This document shows positions 36,172-46,841 of a stretch of 64,000 nucleotides of DNA, piece after piece. Numbering within the stretch: position 1 is the first letter of the stretch; the number at the start of each line of letters is the position of its first letter. The DNA is taken from assembly GCA_025093985.1 (NCBI GenBank), contig JACAAK010000003.1, forward strand, positions 3,782,001 through 3,846,000, in the 5' to 3' direction. Made by a program: the position numbers and the translations under genes. Below the pieces are notes generated by a model. That model saw only the letters and a program-made list of their open reading frames with translations. It was not told the DNA's origin and did not search any database. This stretch comes from Calvatia gigantea (Eukaryota; Basidiomycota; Agaricomycetes; Agaricales; Lycoperdaceae).

Positions 36172-36874
36172 TGAATTGGAATGGGCGAAGTGGGAGGTGA
36201 CTCTGTCTTGCTTGGCGTTACGGATTTGAGGGAAACAGCGGAGCGAGACAGGTTTACAGAGATGACCTGGAGGTTTGACTGCTGAAAATAGAGTAAAAGG
36301 ACCGTTGGAGGTGACAACAGGCTTGCATGTGCTTGTGTCGATGAGATGGACGCGTTTATTAACTTTCGTGAGAAAACGCGCGAAATGAGCTTCACGTGAG
36401 CGCGTAGCTATTGAGGACCGGAATTCGACGCTTATCTCCTGAGATTGGAAGTTGGAACTCCTCCTTGCGACGAGGGTCAGCAGAAAGGGCGCAGAGGGTC
36501 CAACATGACATATTACAGCGCTATAGTATAATTACACCTAGATACCAGAATTAAGCCTGAACCATACCGCAACTTTCACAGCTCTGTTGAAACTTGAGAA
36601 TAACCACCGACGATATGAAACAGGGGGGTTTGGTGCACGCAAAAGATACACTCTTCGCGACTCAAGTATACTATGAAGAGATGTAGGTCGTTATGGTGTT
36701 GGATCAACAGGAAGACAAGCATCCATCGAGAGACTGAGCGGATGAAACGGACAACTGCATACTTGGTTCGGGGCCAGAGAAGGAGAAGAGATATTCAAAA
36801 TTGGATGTGGTCTTAATTCCATGTGATTATGTCTGTTTTGCTGTCTGTGTTGTGGTCGCGCTTTCGATGGGTCA
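36172..36874. other. Intergenic, 703 bp
   Basis: Upstream flank of dna2, ending at the stop of the candidate 67-aa minus-strand gene. One frame remains open upstream of the dna2 ATG but in a different phase. No motif or RNA gene recognised. Confidence 0.45.
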
Positions 36875-37204
36875 TTAATCGATCACTATTGGGATAGAGA
36901 CGAAAGCAGTCTCCAGAACCTTAGTCAAGGCAGAGAAATGGCGGGTAAAATCAACACACCTTGGAGAGCACATATGTAGATAGGTGTTCTGTGAGCATAT
37001 TAAACGAAAAGAACTTTTACGAATTGTGGTAATGACATACTGGTCAGGGTCCGTGATCTTGCCGTTTTGCTCTGCAGCTACGACCTGCTCGAGCGTAGTC
37101 GTGGCTGCCTAGATAAGTTGACATTCAGAAAAATTGATCTGTGGCTTACTATCTGGTACACCCTCGCTGAGAGGAAGGATTGACGGAAGGTCAGGTGGAG
37201 GCAT
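36875..37204 (-). CDS. Candidate 67-aa protein in three exons, function unknown
   Basis: Exons 37204-37150 (ATG, reading MPPPDLPSILPLSEGVPD), 37104-37041 (TTLEQVVAAEQNGKITDPDQ) and 36959-36875 (TRHFSALTKVLETAF) join in phase. Donors are GTAAGC and GTATGT, acceptors GGCAG and CCAAG, and the total is exactly 68 codons with a stop. Introns are 45 and 81 nt. No single open frame is long enough to reveal this gene. The sequence looks like a small soluble helical protein. I do not recognise the family. Divergent from the lipase gene, with 110 bp between the start codons. Confidence 0.45.
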
Positions 37205-37314
37205 GAACAGAAAACAAGTGAGTGTGACGTCACACAAAGGCCTAAACTTGTCATTTCGCAGCGACGAAACGGTAGAGTCAAGAAGCAGTTGAATGTCTGA
37301 ATGGCCGTACCCCA

Positions 37315-39519
37315 ATGATCGAATCTCCAACACCCCATCCTCCGTCCCGCCTTCGCCTGATAGACCGCCTTGAGTCTCTCATCGGCGTGCGAAGCAGTGC
37401 ATCCACTACGCCCACTCCCCAAGAAACCCCGCGGCCATCCCTGGACAGTCCTTCTGATATGCGTCGGCCCCATTCCGCCGCTCTCCCGAACACAATCTCC
37501 AATCAGTCGACTCCCGTTCTCCGTTGGTTGTCTAATTGGTCTCCGAGCCGGCAACACAGCCGTTCAAACTCCAACCCAACTTCCCGCCCGTCTTCACCTT
37601 CTTCATCCCCCGTCGCCCCAAACCTCGCCCTTCTCCGGGAAGCGTTACATGAACCACTGATAACTCGCCCACCTGCTGCACGACTTCCCTCCTCATTTAG
37701 GCCCCATAATATTTCGCGCCCTCCACCCTTTCTAGACAACCTCACCCGTTCTACTCTTCCAACATCTTCTCTATCTCCTCCACTTGAAGTAACAACGTCC
37801 TTCGACGATGCATCGACTTCAGAACTACAGTACCCCCCAATCGTCCTTAACCACTCCCCCCCTCACCGTTCTTCTCTCGATACACTCCGTCGCATGTCTC
37901 TTCCCCCTTCCCGGAGTACGTCCACATTATCCACAACGGACTCCACGCTCTCTACTGCGTCAGCTTTCCTTCCAAGTCTCCCAAGCACAGCTAATTTCTC
38001 CTGGTGGTTTTCCGAGTCCAGAGACTCAACAAATTCTAATCAATCATTATTATCGGAAGAAGACCAACAGCAGCAACTGAAGAAGAAATGTGGGTTCTCT
38101 GCTCATTCTCAAGTCGCGTGACATCAAATACTCATACATCCGTTAGATAAATCCACAACTAATCCCTGTGGTATTTTGTCATGGTCTCCTTGGCTTTGAT
38201 TCAGTAACAATAGGACCTGCAATTGCCTCAATGCAAGTTACACACTGGCGAGGAATTAAAGAAGTCCTTGAACAAAACGGCACTGAAGTTCTTATAACTC
38301 GAGTACCCGCCACCAGCAGTTATGTTGATCGTGCCAAAGTCCTAGAAGAACGTATATCCCAAGTATACCCAGGCAAAAGTGTGCATCTCATAGGTAAATC
38401 CCCCACTTGAATCCTCCTTCCCAATCATAATGCTCAACCCAATTTTCAGGACATAGCATGGTAAACCCCCCACTCTTCTGGTCGTTCATATGAAACTTAT
38501 TATGTTGTATAGGGCGGTCTCGATTGCCGATACCTAACAGCCCACCTCACACACCGCAAATTCGACGTCCTGAGCATCACGACCATCGCAACGCCACACC
38601 GTGGTTCCTCCTTTGCTGACCATTTCCTCAAAACTGTAGGCCCAGAACGCATGCCCTCTGTTCTGTCCCTCCTCGATCTATTACCCAACGGCGGCGGGGA
38701 TGGTAAAGCATTCGAATGTCTCACGGTGGAGAATATGAAAAAATTCAACGAGGAGACACCCGATGTTGAAGGTGTGAAGTATTTTAGCTGGGGCGCTGTG
38801 TATGAGCCCGGGCTGATTGATACTTGGAAGTACGTCATTTCTACTACCCATTTCATTTGCGCTCGGTCATTAAATGACTGTGTAGATGGCCACACTCTGT
38901 AATCCTAGAGAAAGAAGGTCCGAACGATGGCCTCGTGTCCATCGAATCAGCAAAATGGGTGAGCCTTTTTTTTGCTCCCCTATTCTCTTCACGCTCACTT
39001 ACGTTGACATAGGGTACATACCTTGGTACACTCTCCCAAGTGAACCACCTCGATCTCGTAGGTTGGATAAACACCGCCAGGTATAAATGGGCCGAGATCA
39101 TGGGCAAGGAAATTAAATTCCGTCCTGCCACATTTTATCTGGGTATTGTGGACATGTTAGCTCGGGAGGTTGAAGGCCAGAAAGGCGAGGCATTAGAAGA
39201 CACGGAGGAGAGGCGGGGGGAACCGACAGAAGCACCGAGAGAAGGGGATCGGGAGGGTGAGGATCGGAGGGAAGAACAGGAGAGAGAACAGATGCTTCAC
39301 AGTTTGGAGGAAGCCGGTGCAGAAGTTGATGACACAGGACGTTCAGCAGAAGTGAGCGTGGCCGAGGAGAGCAGGTCTAGGAGCGGTAGTGGGACGCTCC
39401 CGGCTAGCTCAGCCCTCGATGAGCGCGCCCCCACCCGACCGGGTAGCAGTGAGGCTGCTGCTCCGAGACCGATTCCTCGAGTCGAGGCAAAACCTGATAC
39501 TGAGAAGAGCGAGAGTTGA
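37315..39519 (+). CDS. Alpha/beta-hydrolase lipase (triacylglycerol lipase, Tgl2-like)
   Basis: Six exons: 37315-38112, 38147-38393, 38450-38460 (11 nt), 38513-38829, 38886-38958 and 39013-39519, about 650 aa. The N-terminal 260 residues are Ser/Pro-rich and disordered. The catalytic domain opens with VVFCHGLLGFDS (oxyanion strand). It then has the nucleophile elbow GHSMGG, split so that an 11-nt exon encodes most of G-H-S-M. Candidate Asp and His are in GPNDGLVSIESA and QVNHLDLVGW. The C-terminal 110 residues are acidic and disordered. Likely role: hydrolysis of neutral lipids; location not predictable. The first junction is uncertain: a normal 57-nt intron (38090-38146) breaks frame, while the in-frame option is only 34 nt (38113-38146). 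Confidence 0.82.
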
Positions 39520-40021
39520 TAATAGGTTATTTACCGGGATGCTCCTGTTATATTTTGGGTCCCTGGAACGCTAGGGTATTAGTTCCTGCGTAATGTACAT
39601 GCCGTGCTAATCTTAGATATACCACCTGCCTATGTAACTTCGGAATACAATGCGATATATCTCGCAGTCTTTCTTAACACCGAGTCGCCCCCTTGGAAGG
39701 CAATGGGATGATAGATGCTATCATCGCAGTAACGAGCGGCTGACATGGAACAACAACTTGTGGCCCTCCGGCTTCAAATCGGAGCATCGTTAGGTTGGCA
39801 CGCCGCACTTGAGCCGTATTGGAGTCGGGAATTGTATTGCGGATCACGGAGTGAAGATTGTGAGAAATTCTTAGATAAGTATTATAGTGATCGGGAGACA
39901 GGGTTGAGTGGATGAGGCAAGGTATGTTGCAGTGAACACCATCCACAGGCTTAGCCTCCTCTGACACCCTCTTATACAGGAATGAGTGAGGCGCCAACGA
40001 TAATCTCGCCTCCCCTGGCAG
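39520..40021. other. Intergenic, 502 bp
   Basis: 3' flank of the lipase gene and promoter/5' UTR of cog8, both on plus. An ATG near 39982 is out of frame with cog8 and would form a short upstream ORF in its leader. No other feature seen. Confidence 0.45.
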
Positions 40022-42248
40022 ATGTATCAGCTCCTGGTCGACGTCCTCACCGAACAATCCCCATCGGCCCAACTTCTTGCAGACCCTAGCTCAAAGGGCT
40101 ACCTGTCCCATCTCTCCACACTCCCCCTCACGGAATTAACGCAAGAACCTACGTCGTTACAAACTCAATCCCATCATCTCACATCAAGTTTAACATCCTT
40201 CACACACACCTCTTATCCAACTTTCATCTCCCTTCACAAAACTACAACCGAACTCGCGTCCTCAATCGAGACCTTATCGTCTTCTCTTAGCCAGCTGCTA
40301 GATAGAAGTCTCCCTGCGCTCGAAACTACTGCAGAGGTGTGGAAAGGGCGCACAGAAGCTGTTTTGCGAGAACGTGACAAAGCGCGTGTTGTCCTCGAGC
40401 AACACGAGAAAATCAGGGATCTACTCGACATACCTGTCCTCATCGATACATGTGTACGAAACGGCTACTTTGGAGAAGCGCTGTCGCTCGCTTCGCACGT
40501 CTCCGCGCTCATTCACAAGGCTGATGAAAATAAAGACAAATCTTCACCTCCAGCTATCCTGACTTCTGTGCGTTCGGAAGTGCAGCACTCGATCACGCAG
40601 ATGCATTTATCGCTGCTTGCGACATTGTATGAACCTAATCGGAAACTACCTGCTCTTTGGAAGGCTGTTAACTTTCTTCGAAAGATGGATGCCTTCGGCT
40701 CAGGATTTGCCACCTCTTCTTCTCATCCCAAAATGTCACAATCACCCCGGAGAGGTAGTTTCTCGATACAAAAATCCTCGGGCCCTTCGAGCGAAGAACA
40801 ACTCGCGCTCGCATTTCTCATTGGAAGGGAGTCATGTCTGAAAACAACTTTGGAAACAACTGGACGGGATATTCAGCGACTTGTGAAGCAGGTTACTGCC
40901 AGCGAAATAGACGGCACTTCGGAAGTAGTTGATAGCAGCAAGCCCCAAACCAAGACAACCTTGAGGGGGAAGGCTAACGAGCTGGACGAGCGGGAGAAGG
41001 AAGATCTCGCTAGATATCTCAAGAAGTACATCGATGCATGGCGGGAGGGTGTCTATGACATCGTGACCCAATACGCCACCATCTTCCTCGAACGTTCTTC
41101 GACACACCCCGAAACATCAACCAACACCGATGACGAGGACCTTCTGTCACGCTTACATACCCTCCTTCGCACTTACTCGACACGCGCCCTCTCCGCTCAT
41201 CTCTTCGCCATCTTGAAACCTGCCTTTCCCCTCCTCACGCTCCCGCATCTACCTTCCTTTATCACGCAACTCAACTATTGTTCGACTGCCTTTGCCCGCC
41301 TTGGACTTGACTTCCGATGTATCCTCACAGGCATATTCTCAACTGCGGTTTTATCCATCGTCCAACGCGATTTAGAGACAGCAGCTAATAAATGGACAGA
41401 AAGGGTTGAAAAAGCCCGAGGAATGACAACTAAGAACCGTACTCGAACCACGTCAGCATCTTCAACCAGAGCTTCTGTAGGGCCCGCGGAACTGCCCTCA
41501 AAGTGGTTTGTCCTACCGTCCCTAATCGACTCTCCGCCAGTTCTTGTTCCGCCTAAACACCAAACACCTGGCAGTAGCAGCCCACCGCATATACCACCTC
41601 AAATCCTCGCGTCGTATCCGCCGCTTGCAGAACTGACGAACGCGGTTTTGGGAGTATTGAACGGCTTAAGACTGGTCGTCCCACGGGGCCCCGGTACCAT
41701 GAATAACTCCACGAGTGGCAGTACTTCTGATACCAACGTAACAGCAGAAGGCGTGCACCAATTACTCCAAATGCTCGACGTCATCATTTTAACCCGCGGA
41801 TCAGCTGTCTTAGTGGATTATTTCTACCTTGTGATAATGTCATTCACAACTGACGATGGGAGTGATATCGAGCAGCAAAAGGTGAGGGAGAGGGAGGAGA
41901 AGGTCGTCGTTGCCAGTGGTCGCGCCTTCTTTGACGTGTTTGCCGTTTTTATCAGGAGAGCATTGGTTGAGGGAAGTTTACGGTGTCAAATTGGGTGTCC
42001 TTGGAAAGGGTAGGGCCAAGGCAAGGGATGCGGAAGGGGCGAGTAAAAATGAGGAGGGTTGGTTAGGGAGGAGGCAGGAATTCCAGAGGATAGTCAAAGC
42101 TTTGGGCGGAGAGGAAGGAAAAGAGGGAGAGAGCGAGGAAGAGGAGGAGGAGGAGGAGGAGAAGGAGGAGGAGGAAGATCAAAGTGGTGAAAGTGATGAC
42201 GAAGACGAGGATGAAGAGGGAAAAGACCGGGAAGGCGGTGGGGGGTAG
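40022..42248 (+). CDS. cog8: Conserved oligomeric Golgi complex subunit 8 (COG8/Dor1), frameshifted near the C-terminus
   Basis: Subunit of the COG tether that guides retrograde vesicles within the Golgi. A single long exon starting MYQLLVDVLTEQ. Family features include GYLSHLSTLPLTEL, TSYPTFISLH, the heptad region, and IRDLLDIPVLIDTCVRNGYF with EALSLASHVSALI. The open frame stops at 42011-42013 after RRALVEG. Coding-like sequence continues at once in the +1 frame (VYGVKLGVLGKGRAKARDAEG) and runs through a Glu/Asp tail to the stop at 42246-42248. Removing one A near 41974 would join them, so the sequence has an indel or the gene is truncated. The intact product would be about 740 aa. No introns, unlike its neighbours. 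Confidence 0.85.
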
Positions 42249-42832
42249 GAAAGTGTATAATGCTTACTTCATATCTCGTGCATGTTTACCGTCCCGGATG
42301 ACCCTAAATGCTACTCTGACATTCAAAGCTTCAGCTTCAGAGAAGCGTGGAGGCCTGATTGAGAGTCCCTCTACCTTGCGCAGCCTGCCCAATAAATCAG
42401 GGACCAGTCACATCTTCTCCGTGTGTCGTTGACTGTCACCTTGGGAAAACGTCCCACATCTTTTGATTTCTCTGTGGTTGTGTCATTTCGTATACCATTT
42501 AGCTAGTAAGTATGCACAAACCCGACGGATCAGGAGTTAGGATTATTGAAAAAACGCTAATGAAAAACAAAAATGCCACCATAAAATAACTGGAGGACCC
42601 GTAGCAACCCAGACACAAGACTGAGAGGGCTCATTTTGAGCGGAGAGAGGCCCTGAAAACCCAAAGCACATGTTCCCAAACAATGCGACTTGGTGCGAAC
42701 CGCTGTCAAGAATGGCTTATGAATGTCCGTCAACAGTGTTCTGAATAAGGACCAAGAAGCAACCCATCAGTTGGAAGTTAGACAATCCCTCCCCCCTATC
42801 AGATCGAAATACCCCAAATCATCATATGCTCG
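42249..42832. other. Intergenic between convergent genes
   Basis: 584 bp between the ends of cog8 (+) and the P450 gene (-). It holds both 3' UTRs. Nothing else seen. Confidence 0.5.
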
Positions 42833-45021
42833 CTAGGACTTCGGTTGTCGGCGGCACCTTCGTACTTCAATCCACAAGATCCTTTTAGTTTGATTCTCAT
42901 TTCGTGCGTCGTCGACCTTTTCGCCAGCCCTCTCGGACATAGACACAGAATCAGAGAGAGGCGGCAATCGGAAGTCGAATTCCAGCACGAAGTAGGCCAA
43001 TAGAAGTTTCATAACCGAAGCGGCAAAGAATCGGCCTGGACAGGCGTGCTTCCCATGGCCCCATGCCAAGAATGTGGGTGACGTTGCAGGAAGCGTAAAT
43101 GAGACTGGCACTGATACTACTGGGCTGGAAGACGAGCCCGGGGGTGGAGGGATCGAAGGCGCAGAAGGGGTGACGGGATGGGAGTCGGATGATGCAGATG
43201 GGGTGATTTGTGGTAACTTCAATCCATTTTCAGGAGGACGCGGGATGAAACGGAAGGGACTAAACGTATTTGGTTCGGAATAGTTTTGAACGTCTGTGTG
43301 GAGGAGCTGGGAACCCACAAATACAAGAGTATTTGCAGGGACTGTAGTCCCATCAGAAAACGCGAGTGGGCGAAGCGATTTACGACCCATGGTCACTGTT
43401 AATATTTTTTGGTGAGCAAAACTGGAGGCGGAAAAACAATGCATGAACAGAACAAGAGCACAACATACGGTTTGGAAAGGAAGCTGTGAAGGTGGTTTCA
43501 TCCAACCGCATAGTCTCCTTGAGGAAACTGTCCAGACTGTGCATCTTGTCAATAGCGGTTTTCGACCAACCATCTTGTCGGGTGAGCCTGGTTACCTCAG
43601 CACGAAGAATCTTAGCGTGGCCGTGATATTCGGCGAGGTTACGAAATGCTTGACTCATGATCTGAAGGGGGGGACGTCACGGGAAGATGAAGTGAAAAAA
43701 TAACAAAAGGCGTACCTTAACCATAGGACGAGCAGCAAGGTGATTAACAAGCAGAATATGAGCTACCAGCTCGTCGATAGGCATTTCGCATTTTGTATCG
43801 TGATCGGTGAACCACGTTATCATGTCACTCTGCAATGTTCATCAGTATGTTGATGGCAGCACAAAATAAACTGAAGGTACAGGAAACAACTCTCCATGCT
43901 CGACAAGTAGCTCTTGACGTTGCTTCAGGATACTAGAAAAAAGTGCTCGCATCCGACGTTTGATGCGCGGTAGAGGAGTGAACAAAAAGGCGAAAAATCT
44001 ATCAAGTTCCGTTTGTTAAGAAGCTTTAATTCCTATGTGAAAACCACAAACGGTCGAAAAGGCGAGGGACAGAGTTTGATTTTCCTTGCATACGACTCCA
44101 GGTTGTCGACAATGATGGTAGATAACTCTGTAAACTCCGGGTTCCGGCCTGGTTTAGATCAAAATGTGTCCTCCAATCAGATAATAAAAGGGAGGACCCA
44201 CATAGAATCGGTCCAACAAGTGCCCTGTTGACTACCCGAAGACATACACTCGTCATGAGCTTCGATTCGTCGATATATTTCCATTCTGGGCGTGTATGCG
44301 GGTTATACATAGAACCAGGAAAGATAATATATACGTACCATCTTCATCTGATTGAACTAGCTCGTTAACGTGTTCCGATACCCCGGCGTATATATCAGGG
44401 AGAAGCTCGTGCAGGTTGCGTGTGAGTTGTGCACCAAGAAGGGATTTGAGTTGCGAATGAGAAAATAGCTCAGAATTAATCGTAAAAGGGAGTTGGAGAA
44501 TCTTCCTCCCAAGTCAACATAAAGCTAAGCGGGAAAGACGACTAGGCATACCTCCTCCATAACTGCTGATGCTGATAACTCATCTTCAGGTACCTTGCGC
44601 AATTCCTCCACGTACTTCGGTTTGGCAACAACGACAATCCACCGTGCAAATGTCGGGAACCTGAAGATGCCATTCGGGAACTGTATAGCATTCATTGTGA
44701 ACATCCAGTGTTCAGCTTCCGACGAGAGCTCACTTTTGCATATCCTCCCTCCAAGACCCGAGCTGGATAGCACAAACATTTGAAGGCACTAAGAAATGAA
44801 ACCAATGTTCCAGAGAAGCCAACTGAAGGAATCCGCCCGTACTAGCAGAGGCTTGAGGTGAGCGAGATTGACCCTTGAAGGAGATCATTGGAACCTACAT
44901 CAGCCCTATCTCTGCGTAGCCAGAGTAGGTAGAGGAAGGTCCCAAAAAGACAGAGATATATGAGTAGGAAGCTCTCTTCCACTTCCTCCGGAGCACCATT
45001 GACCGGTTCGTATGCATCCAT
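42833..45021 (-). CDS. Membrane-anchored cytochrome P450 (Agaricomycete type)
   Basis: Heme-thiolate monooxygenase, probably on the ER. Substrate unknown. Ten exons: 45021-44843, 44788-44734, 44680-44552, 44501-44339, 44285-44202, 44148-44052, 43998-43881, 43829-43716, 43661-43469 and 43395-42833 (564 aa). The N-terminus has one membrane helix (ESFLLIYLCLFGTFLYLLWL). P450 landmarks: FPNGIFRFPTFARWIVVV, CRNPEFTELSTIIVDNLES, the ExxR motif in FLKETMRLDE, FSPFRFIPRP, and the heme loop FLAWGHGKHACPGRFFA with its cysteine ligand. Two oddities: the I-helix region reads HILLVNHLAARPMV, without the usual Thr, and a roughly 50-residue Ser/Pro-rich insert separates FRFIPRP from the heme loop. Possible alternative start at 45039. 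The intron between exons 9 and 10 is 73 nt, the rest 50-54 nt. Confidence 0.88.
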
Positions 45022-45619
45022 CTCGCGAGACTCGAGCAAATCGTATGGAATGTGTTAGGAAGGGAGAAAAAGGGCCATGAATTTAGGGGTGAGCCGCAAG
45101 TCGTGACTGTGTGAACCAAATAATTAAGTCCACCAAAGTCACAGCGAACACCGAGCACCCGGATCAGGCGTTTCTCTCGCATCGAGATCTGATGCAGATG
45201 CTCGAGCGCTTGAACAACCACAAATGTGGACCCAAACCCTGCAACCAGACAACCACCGCAGCCACTTCCCCACTAATGAATGGCGCTCGGGGCAAATATA
45301 TTCTACATCTTGCGTAGATAACCTGGAGCATCATCTCAACATTCCAAGTGCTTCGAAAAGGACACCACCATGTCGGTGACGCACTTATATCCGCCTAAAC
45401 AATGTTCCGGATGGACGTCCTCAGACTCACGAACCGAGTCGATTCTGAACTTCCCTTCAAGAGCAGGAGCCAACAAACTAGGCAGCATGATGATTGCTGG
45501 ATATCACACGTGATGGACCACCTGTGGAAGACTTATATCATCGAAACACTGAGACTCCCATATATCCTAAGACCTTCCCAAGAGCTCACCCACCCTCCTG
45601 CCACAGCCAAGTCTTCGCA
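45022..45619. promoter_or_regulatory. Divergent intergenic region, P450 / S-formylglutathione hydrolase
   Basis: 598 bp between start codons at 45021 (minus) and 45620 (plus), so it should contain both promoters. No particular site recognised and no supported gene. Confidence 0.4.
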
Positions 45620-46817
45620 ATGTCGGAAACACCACTGGAGAAACTCTCCTCTAATAAGTCCTTCGAAGGAGAACTTGTCAAAGTACAAGTTCAAGGTGCG
45701 TCGATAACACCTTTCCATATATAATCCCCCTGTTCTCAACCAGTACTTTCTTAGTCAGCCGCTCTTGGAGGCCTTGATACTCAGTTTAACCTCTATTTAC
45801 CATCAAACGCATCGCAAGGCCGGGTTCCCATCCTTGTATACCTTGCAGGCCTGACCTGTACGGAGGATAATGGGTAAGTTTTGACTTGCACTAAAATCAA
45901 AATGGCCCGTAATACGAGTTTGTTTTTCAGCGCGCAAAAAGGTAACTTCCTTAAGACCGCCTCCGCTGAAGGCATCGCAATTCTTTTCCCCGATACCTCT
46001 CCCCGAGGGGCGGGTGTACCAGGCGAAACTGATTCCTGGGATTTTGGTGTCGGCGCTGGATTTTATCTCAACGCCACAAGGCCGGAGTACTCCAAGCATT
46101 ATAACATGTTCACTCATGTTACACTTGAACTTCCTCAAGTGATTGCGGCCGCAGGGCTTCCTATCGTAAGCTTAAGTTTACCGCCGAGCAGCCTCTCCGC
46201 TCACCGAATTTCAGGACTGGTCCCGGCAATCTATTTTTGGCCACAGTATGGGTGGTCACGGTGCTCTGACTATCTATCTCGCATCAAAGTCAAAGCAGTA
46301 CAGATCAGTCTCGGCTTTTTCTCCCATTACAAACCCCTCTAAATGCCCGTGGGGAGAGAAGGCTTTCAATGGTTATCTTCAAGGTGGTATTGAGGAAGGA
46401 AAACAACAGTATGACGCTACAGAACTCATCGCCAAACACAAGGATCCTGTTCATGTTCTCATTGACTACGTGGGGTCATCCTAACACATCATCTTTTTCA
46501 ACACCTTATACCAGCCAATAGGGTACCGCCGACAACTTCTATAAACAAGGTCAACTTTTACCGGAGAACTTCCTCAAAGCTGCGAGGGGCTCTGGATATG
46601 ACGAAGTCCAAGTTCGGGTGCGCAGCCATGAAGGATATGATCACAGTTATTACTTCGTAAGTATCATCGTACCGGGTTCAATAGGTAGGCCTGCTCATTC
46701 GTAATCTCAAGATTTCCACGTTTGCGTCAGATCACATCCACTGTAAGCACAGTATCTCACATTTGAGGCAACCAAACTCATAATCTCGTAGTCCACGCAA
46801 ACTTCCTTAAAGCTTAG
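45620..46817 (+). CDS. S-formylglutathione hydrolase (esterase D)
   Basis: Cytosolic serine hydrolase that releases formate and glutathione from S-formylglutathione, the second step of glutathione-dependent formaldehyde detoxification. Seven exons: 45620-45695, 45759-45873, 45931-46165, 46215-46469, 46522-46656, 46712-46742 and 46792-46817 (290 aa, the normal family length). Motifs: LVYLAGLTCTEDN, FPDTSPRG, DSWDFGVGAGFYLNAT, catalytic Ser in FGHSMGGHGAL, Asp in DYGTADNFYKQGQLLPENF and His in HEGYDHSYYF, ending FHANFLKA. The start is MSETPLEKLSSNKSF, as expected for the family. Convergent with the Cds1-like kinase, stop codons only 24 bp apart. Confidence 0.96.
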
Positions 46818-46841
46818 CTCGTCCAGGTGGAGTCAGCTGTA

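Noticed and set aside
39674..40072. 132-codon minus-strand frame before cog8
   Set aside because: Overlaps the cog8 start and has no motif or codon bias of its own.
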